Shown here: in pieces, positions 53,536 through 61,802 of the stretch | How the letters are laid out: every line of letters starts with the position of its first letter | Numbering within the stretch: position 1 is the stretch's first letter | Assembly (NCBI GenBank): GCA_964242415.1 | Contig: CAXTAT010000011.1 | Coordinates: forward strand, 68,161 to 132,160 | Source of the DNA: DASWOJ01 sp964242415 | Lineage (GTDB): Bacteria; Pseudomonadota; Alphaproteobacteria; Acetobacterales; Acetobacteraceae | Length of the DNA stretch: 64,000 nt | Direction: 5' to 3' | The notes under the pieces: model-generated | Seen by the model: the letters and a program-made list of their open reading frames with translations, nothing else | Told to the model about the DNA's origin: nothing | Databases searched by the model: none | Position numbers and translations under genes: made by a program

Positions 53536-55329
53536 CTACAAGGTCGCGTCTGGCGCCGGATCGACCCTGGCGCTGAAGGAGGCGTTCTGAGGGCGCTTGC
53601 CCGGCGTATCCGTCCCTTCTGGGAGGCTCAAGGTAGCCGTGCCGCTGCCTCGATCGTCTGCAGCGGCGGTATGGGCATCCCCGCCTCGTCCCTCACGAGC
53701 GGTCCATCCATCGGCCTTGCCACTCCCCAGACGGCAATTTTCGGGCAGGCGCACGACGCGGCAACAGGCGGCTATCGGCGCTGTGCGATGGCTGATGATG
53801 ATGGCGCCCTGGCGACGCCGCGCCAGCCGCGCCGTCAATGCCTGGACGACATGCAGCTCAGTCACTGATTCCAGTCCCTCCGTCGGCTCGTCCAGCAGGA
53901 GCCAGGGGGCGTCCCGCAGCAAGGCCCGGGCCAGCGCCAGCCGCCGCCGCTCCCCGCCGGACAGCAGCGCGCCGTTGTCGCCGATCCAGGTGTCCAGTCC
54001 TTCCGGCAGCATGCGCACCCGGTCAGCGAGAGCGGCGTCGCGCAGCGCGTCCCACATCGCAGGCTCGGTGATCGCGGGACCGGCGAGCAGCAGGTTGTCC
54101 CGCATCGTACCCGCCAGCAGTGCGGCATCCTGCGGCGCGAAGGCAAAGCAGGCCCGGACGGACCGGGGGTCGAGGTCGTTGATCTCGACCCCGCCGAGCT
54201 TGATGCAGCCACGCGGCACGTCCCGCAGGCGGAGCAGTTGCTCAAGCAGCGTCGTCTTGCCGCAGCCCGACGGCCCCGTCAGGCCCACCATCACGCCGGG
54301 TTCCAACGCGGCCGGGATTGCCAGGAACTCAAGCGTCGGCGCCTGCGCCGTGAGGTGCTCCGGCAGAGGCGCAGGCGCCCATCGCAGCACTGCATCCAAC
54401 CGCTCCTCCGAGGCGCGCAGGTGGCCGCGCCGCTGCAGCCCGCGTATCAGCGGCGTGGCGCCATCGAGGGTCATCAGGGCGCCGAGTGCGGCAAGGGCAG
54501 CCATCGGCAGCGGCGACGCGGAAGCGGCGCCCAGGGCCGCCATCGCAGCGAACCCGACGGCAAGGGCCTGCAGCAGGTCGAACTGTCCCCCTGCGGCCGT
54601 GACCCGCTCCTGCGCCGCCGCGAGTTGTTCGCCGCACCCGCCGATGCGCAGGGCGGCCCATTCCTCCAGCCCGTAGGCGCGCAGCTCCGCCGTCGCTGCC
54701 ACGGTGGCCGCGAACTCCTCCTTGAGGCGCGCATTGGCGGGGGGCACGTCCCGGCCGCGCCGGTCGAGCCGCGCCGCCAAGCTCCAGGCGACGGCCAGCA
54801 TGGCGGCGAACACAGTCGCCACGGCAGCCAACGCCAAGGGTCCCGCCGGCAGGAGCAGCGCCGCACCGGCACACGCCGCAGACACAGCGCCCCACGCGGA
54901 GGGGCGGCGGACGAACCGTGCCTCAACCTCGCCCACGTCCTCCACCACGCAGGCGACCGCATCGCCCGCCGCAATGGTCATGGCCCGGGCGGCGGGCGCC
55001 GCGGCGATGGCGCGGAAGACCGCCGGCCTGATCCGCGCCAAGGCATGCAGTGCCGCATCGTGTCCGCTGGTGCGTTCGACGTACCGGCCGCCGGTTCGGA
55101 GGATCGCGAGCAGCCGGATGGCGGCGCTCGGCAGCAGGTAGTTGAAGGTCAGCACGGCGGCGGCCCCACCGGCGCCGGCCAAGGCCGAGGCCGCGATGAA
55201 CCAGCCAGACAAGCCGAGCAGGAGCACGCCCGCGGCGGAGGCGGTGGCAGCACCCACGCCCGCCATCAGCAGCCGGCCGCGCTGCCGGCGTCGTTCGGCG
55301 GCGACCATGCGGCGGAGCGGCGGCATCAT
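53536..55329 (-). CDS. cydC: Thiol reductant ABC exporter subunit CydC
   Basis: The 597-aa half-transporter has six-helix membrane domain segments (GVLLLGLSGWFIAASALAGA, TFNYLLPSAAIRLLAILRTG and GRYVERTSGHDAAL). The ATPase domain contains Walker A GPSGCGKTT, signature LLSGGERRRLALARALLRD and Walker B LLLDEPTEGLE. With CydD it exports glutathione and cysteine for cytochrome bd assembly. Its start overlaps the cydD stop (ATGATG). About 65 Gly/Thr/Asp-rich residues follow the normal end (RVVRLPENC), probably read-through into unconserved sequence. Confidence 0.93.
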   Translation of the reverse strand: MMPPLRRMVAAERRRQRGRLLMAGVGAATASAAGVLLLGLSGWFIAASALAGAGGAAAVLTFNYLLPSAAIRLLAILRTGGRYVERTSGHDAALHALARIRPAVFRAIAAAPAARAMTIAAGDAVACVVEDVGEVEARFVRRPSAWGAVSAACAGAALLLPAGPLALAAVATVFAAMLAVAWSLAARLDRRGRDVPPANARLKEEFAATVAATAELRAYGLEEWAALRIGGCGEQLAAAQERVTAAGGQFDLLQALAVGFAAMAALGAASASPLPMAALAALGALMTLDGATPLIRGLQRRGHLRASEERLDAVLRWAPAPLPEHLTAQAPTLEFLAIPAALEPGVMVGLTGPSGCGKTTLLEQLLRLRDVPRGCIKLGGVEINDLDPRSVRACFAFAPQDAALLAGTMRDNLLLAGPAITEPAMWDALRDAALADRVRMLPEGLDTWIGDNGALLSGGERRRLALARALLRDAPWLLLDEPTEGLESVTELHVVQALTARLARRRQGAIIISHRTAPIAACCRVVRLPENCRLGSGKADGWTAREGRGGDAHTAAADDRGSGTATLSLPEGTDTPGKRPQNASFSARVDPAPDATL

Positions 55330-56990
55330 GCCGGGCCTAGGCGCACGACCTGGTGCGCGATCGCGGCCAGGCGTTCGGAATGGGTCGCGATGATCGTGGT
55401 GCGGCCCTGCGCGGCCCGCTGGATCGCCTCGATAAGCGCGGCCTCGGCGGCGGCGTCCAGATGAGCGGTCGGCTCGTCCAGCAGCAGGATCGGCGCCGGC
55501 TTGAGCAGGGCGCGGGCCAGCGCGATGCGCCGTCGCTCACCGCCAGACAGCCCGTCGCCGCGCTCGTCGAGCGTTGCATCGAGTCCGCCGGCACGCCGGG
55601 CCAGCATCGCGCACAGCCCGGCGCGGTCCGCCGCCGCCGCGATCTCGGCCGGCAGCGCGTCGCGGCGCGACAGGGCGATGTTATCGGCGATGCTGCCGGG
55701 CACGATCAGGGGCGACTGGCCCATCCAGGCCACCGCGGCCGCCAGCGACCCGACGCCGGTCAGCGCCAGGTCGTCGATCCAGACCTCGCCGCCAGCCAGC
55801 GGCGCGAGGCCGAGCAGCAGGTTCAGCACCGTGGTCTTGCCGGAGCCGCTGGGTCCGAGGAGTGCGACGATGCTGCCCGGCGGCGCCTCGAACTCCAACT
55901 CGTCCAGCACCGGCCGGTCCTGCCCGGGGTAGCGCACGGTGACGCCGTGGAAATGGATGCGCGGCGCCTTGGCGAGTGCTAGGGGGGCACACGGCAATGG
56001 CCGGGCCTGGGCCTCGAGCGCCATGATGCGGTCGGCGGCGCTCTCGGCGGTCTGCCGGTCGTGGTAGGCGGCGGCGAGGCGGCGCATTGAGGCGTAGAAC
56101 TCCGGCGCCAACGCCAGCACGAATACTGCCCGTGCCAGGTCCAGGTGGTCCGGGGCGGGAAACGGCAGCAGGCCCAGCAGGTTGAAGCCGGCATACACGG
56201 CGACCAGCGCCACGGACAGGGCGGCAAAGAACTCCAGGCCGGCCGAGGAGACGAAGGCGACGCGCAGCACCGCCATGGTGCGGCGGCGCAGCTCGTCGGC
56301 GGCGGCGCCAAGGCGGTTGGCCTCGCGGCCCTCCGCCTGGAACGCGAGGATGATGGGCAGCGCGCGAACCCGGTCGGCGAACAGTCCCGACAGCCGGCTG
56401 AGCGCGGTGAACTGCTGCCGCGATTCGTCGGCCGCAGCGCCGCCCGCCAGCGCCATCAGCACGACGAACGGGACGAACGTGGCGGCCAGGATCGCCGCGC
56501 AGGCGGGACTGGCCAGCGCGGTCGCCGACAGCACCAGCACCGGGACCAGCATGGCCGCCTGCCGGGCCGGCAGGAAGCGGGCCACGTAGCCGTCGAGCGT
56601 CTCCACGGCATCGACCGCGACCGCCATCAGCTCGCCGACCGCCGGCCGTCCGGCAGGCGGCAGGCCCAGGCTCGCGACCACGGCCCGGCGGCGCAGGGCG
56701 GTGCGCGCCAGCCGGGACGCCCTGGCGCCAAGCCGCGTGCAGACCCATCCGCAGAGTCCGCGGACCAAAGCCGCCACCAGGCCAAGCGCAAGCCAGGGGG
56801 ATGCCGCCGCGAGGCCCCGGGGCAGGGCCGAAATCCCGCCGGCCAGCGCGCCTGCGAACCCGACCGCGCCGGCTCCATCCAGCACCAGCAGGCCCGCCGC
56901 GGCTCGGTTGCGCCATCCCCCGGCCGCCGCGACCTGCCGCAGCCACCTGCGGCGGCTGGCTTGGGGTTCGGCGTGCGGCGGTTTCTTCAT
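55326..56990 (-). CDS. cydD: Thiol reductant ABC exporter subunit CydD
   Basis: The 554-aa protein starts MKKPPHAEPQASRRRWLRQV. It has CydD-like membrane helices and a conserved ARFLPARQAAMLVPVLVLSA loop. The ATPase has LLGPSGSGKTTVLNLLLGLA, the signature DGLSGGERRRIALARALLKP and LLLDEPTAHLDAAAEAAL. It partners CydC in the periplasmic export of thiols. The ATG at 56990 is preferred over a TTG at 56999. It is divergent from cydA with an FNR-type palindrome between them. Confidence 0.93.
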   Translation of the reverse strand: MKKPPHAEPQASRRRWLRQVAAAGGWRNRAAAGLLVLDGAGAVGFAGALAGGISALPRGLAAASPWLALGLVAALVRGLCGWVCTRLGARASRLARTALRRRAVVASLGLPPAGRPAVGELMAVAVDAVETLDGYVARFLPARQAAMLVPVLVLSATALASPACAAILAATFVPFVVLMALAGGAAADESRQQFTALSRLSGLFADRVRALPIILAFQAEGREANRLGAAADELRRRTMAVLRVAFVSSAGLEFFAALSVALVAVYAGFNLLGLLPFPAPDHLDLARAVFVLALAPEFYASMRRLAAAYHDRQTAESAADRIMALEAQARPLPCAPLALAKAPRIHFHGVTVRYPGQDRPVLDELEFEAPPGSIVALLGPSGSGKTTVLNLLLGLAPLAGGEVWIDDLALTGVGSLAAAVAWMGQSPLIVPGSIADNIALSRRDALPAEIAAAADRAGLCAMLARRAGGLDATLDERGDGLSGGERRRIALARALLKPAPILLLDEPTAHLDAAAEAALIEAIQRAAQGRTTIIATHSERLAAIAHQVVRLGPA

Positions 56991-57024
56991 CCCCAACACC
57001 TGGCACGATGTTTCGTCCGCGACA

Positions 57025-57038
57025 TTGATCGGGATCAG
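57025..57038. promoter_or_regulatory. FNR/Crp-type palindrome between cydD and cydA
   Basis: TTGATCGGGATCAG matches the TTGAT-N4-ATCAA consensus of FNR/FixK-family sites at nine of ten defined positions. It lies 41 bases (centre) from the cydD start and about 91 from the cydA start. It could serve either or both divergent genes. Confidence 0.7.
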
Positions 57039-57122
57039 TGTGCGTGCCGCCGCCGAGCCGCCTTACTGCTCCCAAGTCGGGGCTGCGAAGGCAGCCGCCG
57101 GGCCTCAATGGCGGAGCAATTC

Positions 57123-58691
57123 ATGGACCCCGGTGTCGTCGATCTCTCACGGCTGCAGTTCGCCCTGACAGCGCTGTACCACTTCCTGTTCGTGCCGCTG
57201 ACGCTCGGGCTGTCCTTCATGCTGGTCATCATGGAGTGCGTCTATGTGATGACCGGGCGCGAGATCTGGCGGACCATCACGCGGTTCTGGGGCACCATCT
57301 TCGGCATCAACTTCGTGCTCGGCGTCGCCACCGGCCTGACTATGGAGTTCCAGTTCGGCACCAACTGGTCGTACCTCTCGGCCTATGCCGGCGACATCTT
57401 CGGCGCGCCGCTCGCCATCGAGGGGCTGATGGCCTTCTTCCTGGAGGCGACCTTCGTCGGCCTGATGTTCTTTGGCTGGGCCAGGCTGTCCAAGCTCGGC
57501 CACCTGTTCGCGACGTTCATGGTCGCGGTCGGCACCAACCTGTCGGCGCTGTGGATCCTGATCGCCAACGGCTGGATGCAGAACCCCGTCGGCGCGCAGT
57601 TCAACCCCGAGACGATGCGCATGGAGATCACCGACTTCGGCGCCGTGCTGTTCAACCCCGTGGCGCAGGCCAAGTTCGTCCATACCGTCAGCGCCGGCTA
57701 CGTGATCGCATCGGTGACGGTGCTGGGCATCTCCGCGATCTACCTGCTCAGCAACCGCTGGGTCGGGGTGGCGCGGCGGTCCATGGTGGTCGCTGCCGCG
57801 TTCGGCCTGGCGTCGTCGCTGTCCGTCGTCGTGCTGGGCGATGCGTCGGGCTATGCGCTCACTGACAACCAGAAGATGAAGCTGGCCGCGATTGAGGCGG
57901 CCTGGCACACCGAGGCAGCGCCGGCCGGCCTCACGATCTTCGGCATGCCGAACCTGGCGACCCGCACCACCGATTACGCGGTGCAGGTGCCCTGGGTGCT
58001 TGGGCTGATCGCCACCCGCAGCCTGGACACCCAGGTGACGGGCATGTCCGAGCTGGTGCTGGCGGCGCAGGACCGCATCGAGTCCGGCGTCCAAGCCTAC
58101 GACGCCGTCGAGACCCTGAAGACCTGGCCGCAGGACGCCGCCGCACGCGCCGTGCTGGCCCTGCACGGGCGCGACCTCGGCTATGCCCTGCTGCTGAAGT
58201 CCACGGTCGGCGACCCGCGCCGGGCCACACGGCAGCAGATCGAGTTGGCGGCCTGGGACACGGTGCCGAACGTGCCGCTGATGTTCTGGAGCTTCCGGGT
58301 CATGGCGGGGCTTGGCTTCTTCTTCATCGGGCTGTTCAGCCTCGCCTTCGTGCTGTGCAGCCTGCGCCGCTTCGACCAGCGCTGGTTCCTGCTGCTGGCG
58401 GCCGCAGCCATCCCGCTGCCCTGGGTCTCGACCGAGTTGGGCTGGGTGATCGCCGAGGTCGGGCGGCAACCCTGGGCCATCGAGGGCGTGCTGCCGACGG
58501 CACTGGCGCCCTCCTCGCTGACCCGCGGCGAACTGTGGACGACGCTGATCGGCTTCACGCTGGTGTACGGCACGCTGGCGGTGATCGAGGTCGGCCTGAT
58601 CGTGCGTACCGTCCGCCGCGGGCCGTTCGCCCACCACGATGAGACCGGACTGGTGCCGACCGTGCCGCCCATGCTCCCCGCGGCCGCTTAA
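57123..58691 (+). CDS. cydA: Cytochrome bd ubiquinol oxidase subunit I
   Basis: The 522-aa protein starts MDPGVVDLSRLQFALTALYH, with the heme b595 ligand His in the YHFLFVPLTLG motif. FQFGTNWSYLSAYAGDIFGA and GLIATRSLDTQVTGM in the Q-loop follow, then ELGWVIAEVGRQPWAIEGVL. It is a long CydA-type subunit oxidising quinol. The frame extends upstream, and an ATG at 57108 is an alternative; GGAG lies about seven bases before 57123. It is followed by cydB in 13 bases. Confidence 0.93.
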   Translation: MDPGVVDLSRLQFALTALYHFLFVPLTLGLSFMLVIMECVYVMTGREIWRTITRFWGTIFGINFVLGVATGLTMEFQFGTNWSYLSAYAGDIFGAPLAIEGLMAFFLEATFVGLMFFGWARLSKLGHLFATFMVAVGTNLSALWILIANGWMQNPVGAQFNPETMRMEITDFGAVLFNPVAQAKFVHTVSAGYVIASVTVLGISAIYLLSNRWVGVARRSMVVAAAFGLASSLSVVVLGDASGYALTDNQKMKLAAIEAAWHTEAAPAGLTIFGMPNLATRTTDYAVQVPWVLGLIATRSLDTQVTGMSELVLAAQDRIESGVQAYDAVETLKTWPQDAAARAVLALHGRDLGYALLLKSTVGDPRRATRQQIELAAWDTVPNVPLMFWSFRVMAGLGFFFIGLFSLAFVLCSLRRFDQRWFLLLAAAAIPLPWVSTELGWVIAEVGRQPWAIEGVLPTALAPSSLTRGELWTTLIGFTLVYGTLAVIEVGLIVRTVRRGPFAHHDETGLVPTVPPMLPAAA

Positions 58692-58704
58692 AGGAGACGC
58701 CACG

Positions 58705-59853
58705 ATGCACCTCGTCCTCGACTATCCCACGCTGCGCGTCATCTGGTGGGGGCTGCTCGGCGTGCTGCTGATCGGCTTCGCGCTGACCGATGGCTGGGAC
58801 CTCGGCATCGGCACCCTGCTGCCGTTTGTCGCGCGCACCGACGTGGAGCGGCGCATGGCGATCAACGCCGCGGCGCCGACCTGGGAGGGCAACCAGGTGT
58901 GGTTCATCCTGGGCGGCGGCGCGATCTTCGCGGCGTGGCCGTTCGTGTATGCCGTGAGCTTCTCCGGGTTCTACCTGGCGATGTTCCTGGTGCTGGCCTC
59001 GCTGATCCTGCGGCCGGTGGCGTTCAAGTACCGCTCGAAGCGGCCCGATCCCGCTTGGCGCTCCAGTTGGGATTGGGCGCTGTTCGTGGGCGGGTTCGTG
59101 CCCAGCCTGGTGTTCGGCGTGGCCGTGGGCAACGTGCTGCAGGGCCTGCCATTCAGCTTGGACAGCGACCTGCGGACCACCTACGCCGGCAGCTTCTTCG
59201 GTCTTTTCACGCCGTTTACCCTGCTCTGCGGGGTGCTGTCGGTCGCCATGGTCATGCTGCACGGGGCGGCCTACCTCAGCGTAAAGCTGGAGCACGGCCC
59301 CGTGCACACCCGCGCCCGGGACTACGGCAGCGGCGCGGCGATCCTGTCGATGGCGCTGTTCGCGGCCGGCGGGGCCTTCGTCGCATACGGCGGCCTCGGC
59401 TACAGCCTGACGGACATGCCGGACATCGCCGGGCCGTCCAACCCGCTGCGGTCAACGTCGGTGCACCTAGCGGGGGCCTGGCTCGCCAACTATGGCGCGA
59501 ACCCGTGGATGACAGCGGCGCCGGTCATGGGGATTGCCGGGGCGGCGCTGGCCCTGCTCGGCATACGGCTGCGGTGGGAAGGCCCTGCCCTGGCGGGATC
59601 GGCGGTGTCGGCGGCGGGGATCATCTCGACGGTCGGGCTGTCGATGTTCCCGTTCATCCTGCCGAGCGCCATTGACGCCCATTCGAGCCTGACGGTGTGG
59701 AACGCCTCGTCCAGCGAGCGGACGCTGATGCTGATGCTGATCTCGACCATCGTGCTGCTGCCGGTCGTGCTGCTCTATACCGCCTGGGTCTATCGGGTGC
59801 TGTGGGGCCGGGTGACGCGCGCGGGCATCGCCACCAACCCCGACCTTTACTGA
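58705..59853 (+). CDS. cydB: Cytochrome bd ubiquinol oxidase subunit II
   Basis: The 382-aa protein begins MHLVLDYPTLRVIWWGLLGV with an AAGGAG Shine-Dalgarno. It has the CydB features GFALTDGWDLGIGTLLPFVA, INAAAPTWEGNQVWFILGGG, FAAWPFVYAVSFSGFYLAMF and LILRPVAFKYRSK. It closes with MFPFILPSAIDAHSSLTVWN. It pairs with CydA in the membrane. The CydX gene follows 28 bases later. Confidence 0.94.
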   Translation: MHLVLDYPTLRVIWWGLLGVLLIGFALTDGWDLGIGTLLPFVARTDVERRMAINAAAPTWEGNQVWFILGGGAIFAAWPFVYAVSFSGFYLAMFLVLASLILRPVAFKYRSKRPDPAWRSSWDWALFVGGFVPSLVFGVAVGNVLQGLPFSLDSDLRTTYAGSFFGLFTPFTLLCGVLSVAMVMLHGAAYLSVKLEHGPVHTRARDYGSGAAILSMALFAAGGAFVAYGGLGYSLTDMPDIAGPSNPLRSTSVHLAGAWLANYGANPWMTAAPVMGIAGAALALLGIRLRWEGPALAGSAVSAAGIISTVGLSMFPFILPSAIDAHSSLTVWNASSSERTLMLMLISTIVLLPVVLLYTAWVYRVLWGRVTRAGIATNPDLY

Positions 59854-59881
59854 CCTGGCTTTTACAGAGAGGAGCGACCCG

Positions 59882-60010
59882 ATGTGGTATTTCGCCTGGA
59901 TGCTCGGCATTGGCCTGGCGGTATCGTTTGGCGTCCTGAACGGCATTTGGCACGAATTCGGATTGCCCACTGATGAAACCGGCGCCAGCGGCCCGCAAAG
60001 GCTGACGTAG
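59882..60010 (+). CDS. cydX: Cytochrome bd small subunit CydX
   Basis: The 42-aa product reads MWYFAWMLGIGLAVSFGVLN then GIWHEFGLPTDET and a short polar tail. This is the conserved CydX/YbgT pattern: an N-terminal MWYFAW, one membrane helix and a polar end. It stabilises the CydAB hemes. GAGAGGAGCGA upstream provides a Shine-Dalgarno. It would be missed by length cut-offs. An FNR-type box overlaps its stop codon. Confidence 0.92.
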   Translation: MWYFAWMLGIGLAVSFGVLNGIWHEFGLPTDETGASGPQRLT

Positions 60011-60015
60011 ATCAA
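60002..60015. promoter_or_regulatory. FNR/Crp-type palindrome upstream of ompW
   Basis: CTGACGTAGATCAA is one mismatch from TTGAC-N4-ATCAA, the usual FNR/Dnr-type site. It overlaps the cydX stop codon and its centre is about 62 bases before the ompW ATG, a plausible activator position for a promoter starting near 60050. Confidence 0.65.
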
Positions 60016-60070
60016 GGTCGAACCCCGATTATCGGATCAGCCTGCCTGGATTAGAACATCAGGTCTTCAA

Positions 60071-60766
60071 ATGCTCAAAGCACTCATGGGTACGATGCTT
60101 GCGGCAACCATGCTGCCCGGCATCGCCAACGCCCAGCCGCCGATGCAGGGCAGCAACCAAGCGGTCCCGGCGCCAGAGGCGGACCCGAACGCGCCGGTTG
60201 GAAAACAGGCTGGAACCGTGATGGTCCGCATCCGGGCGATCGGGGTGATCCCCGAAACGTCGTCGAGTTCGCTCTCCGTGATCCACGGCGGGGTGAATGT
60301 GACCAGCACGGCGGCGCCGGAGGTGGACGTATCCTACTTCTTCACCGACCACCTTGCCGCCGAGCTGATCGCGGCCAGCACACGTCACGAGATTTCGGGT
60401 GGCCATACGGCAGCGGGGCACCTCGATGTCGGAAGCGTTTACGTCCTGCCGCCGACGCTGACGCTGCAATACCACTTCATGCCGCATAGCCGCTTCAGTC
60501 CGTATGTCGGGGCGGGCCTGACGGCCGCGTTCTTCTATGACAGCCATCCCGCTGGCCCGACGGTCACCAAGGTGGGCCTCAGCAACAGCGTCGGCGCGGC
60601 GATACAGGCCGGGTTCGACTGCAACTTCAGCGGGCGCTGGTTAGCCAACTTCGACGTCAAGCAGGTTTTCCTGAACATGGAAGCCCGGATCAACGGTGGG
60701 ACGATCCTGGCGGAGACGGCGCTCGACCCGACGATCGTCGGCGCCGGCATCGGCTACCGGTTTTAG
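60071..60766 (+). CDS. ompW: OmpW family outer-membrane protein
   Basis: The 231-aa protein has a signal peptide (MLKALMGTMLAATMLPGIAN, cleaved after NAQ), then GTVMVRIRAIGVIPETSSSS. VDVSYFFTDHLAAELIAAST, LQYHFMPHSRFSPYVGAGLT and a terminal IVGAGIGYRF follow, all OmpW-like. It forms an eight-stranded beta-barrel for small hydrophobic molecules. In E. coli ompW is controlled by FNR, matching the box upstream and the neighbouring cyd genes. Confidence 0.92.
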   Translation: MLKALMGTMLAATMLPGIANAQPPMQGSNQAVPAPEADPNAPVGKQAGTVMVRIRAIGVIPETSSSSLSVIHGGVNVTSTAAPEVDVSYFFTDHLAAELIAASTRHEISGGHTAAGHLDVGSVYVLPPTLTLQYHFMPHSRFSPYVGAGLTAAFFYDSHPAGPTVTKVGLSNSVGAAIQAGFDCNFSGRWLANFDVKQVFLNMEARINGGTILAETALDPTIVGAGIGYRF

Positions 60767-60842
60767 GCGGGACTGGCTGATGGGGCTTGCGAACCCCCGG
60801 CGCAGCCCGGCGGGATCGGCTGTGTCCGCGGCAGGCGTCGCC

Positions 60843-61628
60843 TCACGCAGGCGATTGCAGGGCCGCCCCGGGAGGATCGTCGCCGAACGTCGTGGGGTCC
60901 GTCCCGAACCCCGCGGCCTGTGTGAAGGCAGCCGCGTCCAGGATCTCCAGCTTGTGCCGGAAGAAATGGGCGACCTCCTGCACGCGCAGGATGCCCAGCA
61001 TCCGGCTCACATGGACCTCCGTCAGGTTCAGCGCCTCGCCCAGGTGCGCAAGGGTCAAGGGGAGCTGGACGCAATCGCCGCTCGCTGGCGACCGGTGGCG
61101 CATCCGGTGGAACAGCTCCATCAGCAGGTGCGCCACCCGCTCCCGCGCGCCGCGCCCGGAGACGTTGACGAAGTGGTCCTGCAACCGGGCCTCGCGGCAC
61201 GCGGCGAGGTGCGCCAGGCGGAGCGCGAGCCGCGGGTCGGACGCGGCCAGGGCATCGAGGCGATGCCGCGGGATCGGGCAGACCGTGACGTTGGTAAGGC
61301 AGGTCGCAGAGTGCGTCATGGAACAGCCCGGCCTCGGCTGCCCGCCCAGCAGTGCGCCGGGGAGGGCGAAGTCGGGCATGTGCCAGGACCCGTCATCGAG
61401 GAGCACCCGCGTGCCAACCCAGCCATCGACGACCACGAAGTAGTTTGGGCTGGGCTCGCCTTGGCGATAGAGGTCGGTCGAGGCGAGCACCACGCGCCGA
61501 TGCCCCTTGATGCCGGACAGCATGCCGATTTCGTCCGCCGACCAGGGGGCGCAAATCCCCATCGGCCGGGCTGGGCAGGCAGCGCAACTCTCGCTTTGCA
61601 GGCGTGCCGGATGAGCTAGGTGCGTCAT
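60843..61628 (-). CDS. Crp/Fnr family transcriptional regulator with FNR-like cysteines
   Basis: The 261-aa protein has N-terminal cysteines at 15, 18 and 26 (SCAACPARPMGICAPW) and Cys117 in TCLTNVTVCPIP. These fit the four [4Fe-4S] ligands of FNR apart from altered spacing (CX2CX7C instead of CX2CX5C). The cyclic-nucleotide-type barrel follows, and the helix-turn-helix is LAHLGEALNLTEVHVSRMLG. FNR's E-x-x-SR recognition residues are V-x-V-SR here, so the target sequence may differ. It may control the nearby cyd and ompW genes. Confidence 0.88.
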   Translation of the reverse strand: MTHLAHPARLQSESCAACPARPMGICAPWSADEIGMLSGIKGHRRVVLASTDLYRQGEPSPNYFVVVDGWVGTRVLLDDGSWHMPDFALPGALLGGQPRPGCSMTHSATCLTNVTVCPIPRHRLDALAASDPRLALRLAHLAACREARLQDHFVNVSGRGARERVAHLLMELFHRMRHRSPASGDCVQLPLTLAHLGEALNLTEVHVSRMLGILRVQEVAHFFRHKLEILDAAAFTQAAGFGTDPTTFGDDPPGAALQSPA

Positions 61629-61802
61629 CGACAGTCTCCTCGACCGTGCATTGAGGCCCTGGCTCTAGCCAGAGTGTACGTTAGACGACTCCGGCCGCCG
61701 CGCACAGCGGAAATGGGCGGACCCGGCACATCCATACCCGCTCCCATAGCCCGGCAAGCCTCGGGCCGTCGCCCCGCGTGTTTGCAGCCTGCCTGCAGTC
61801 CA

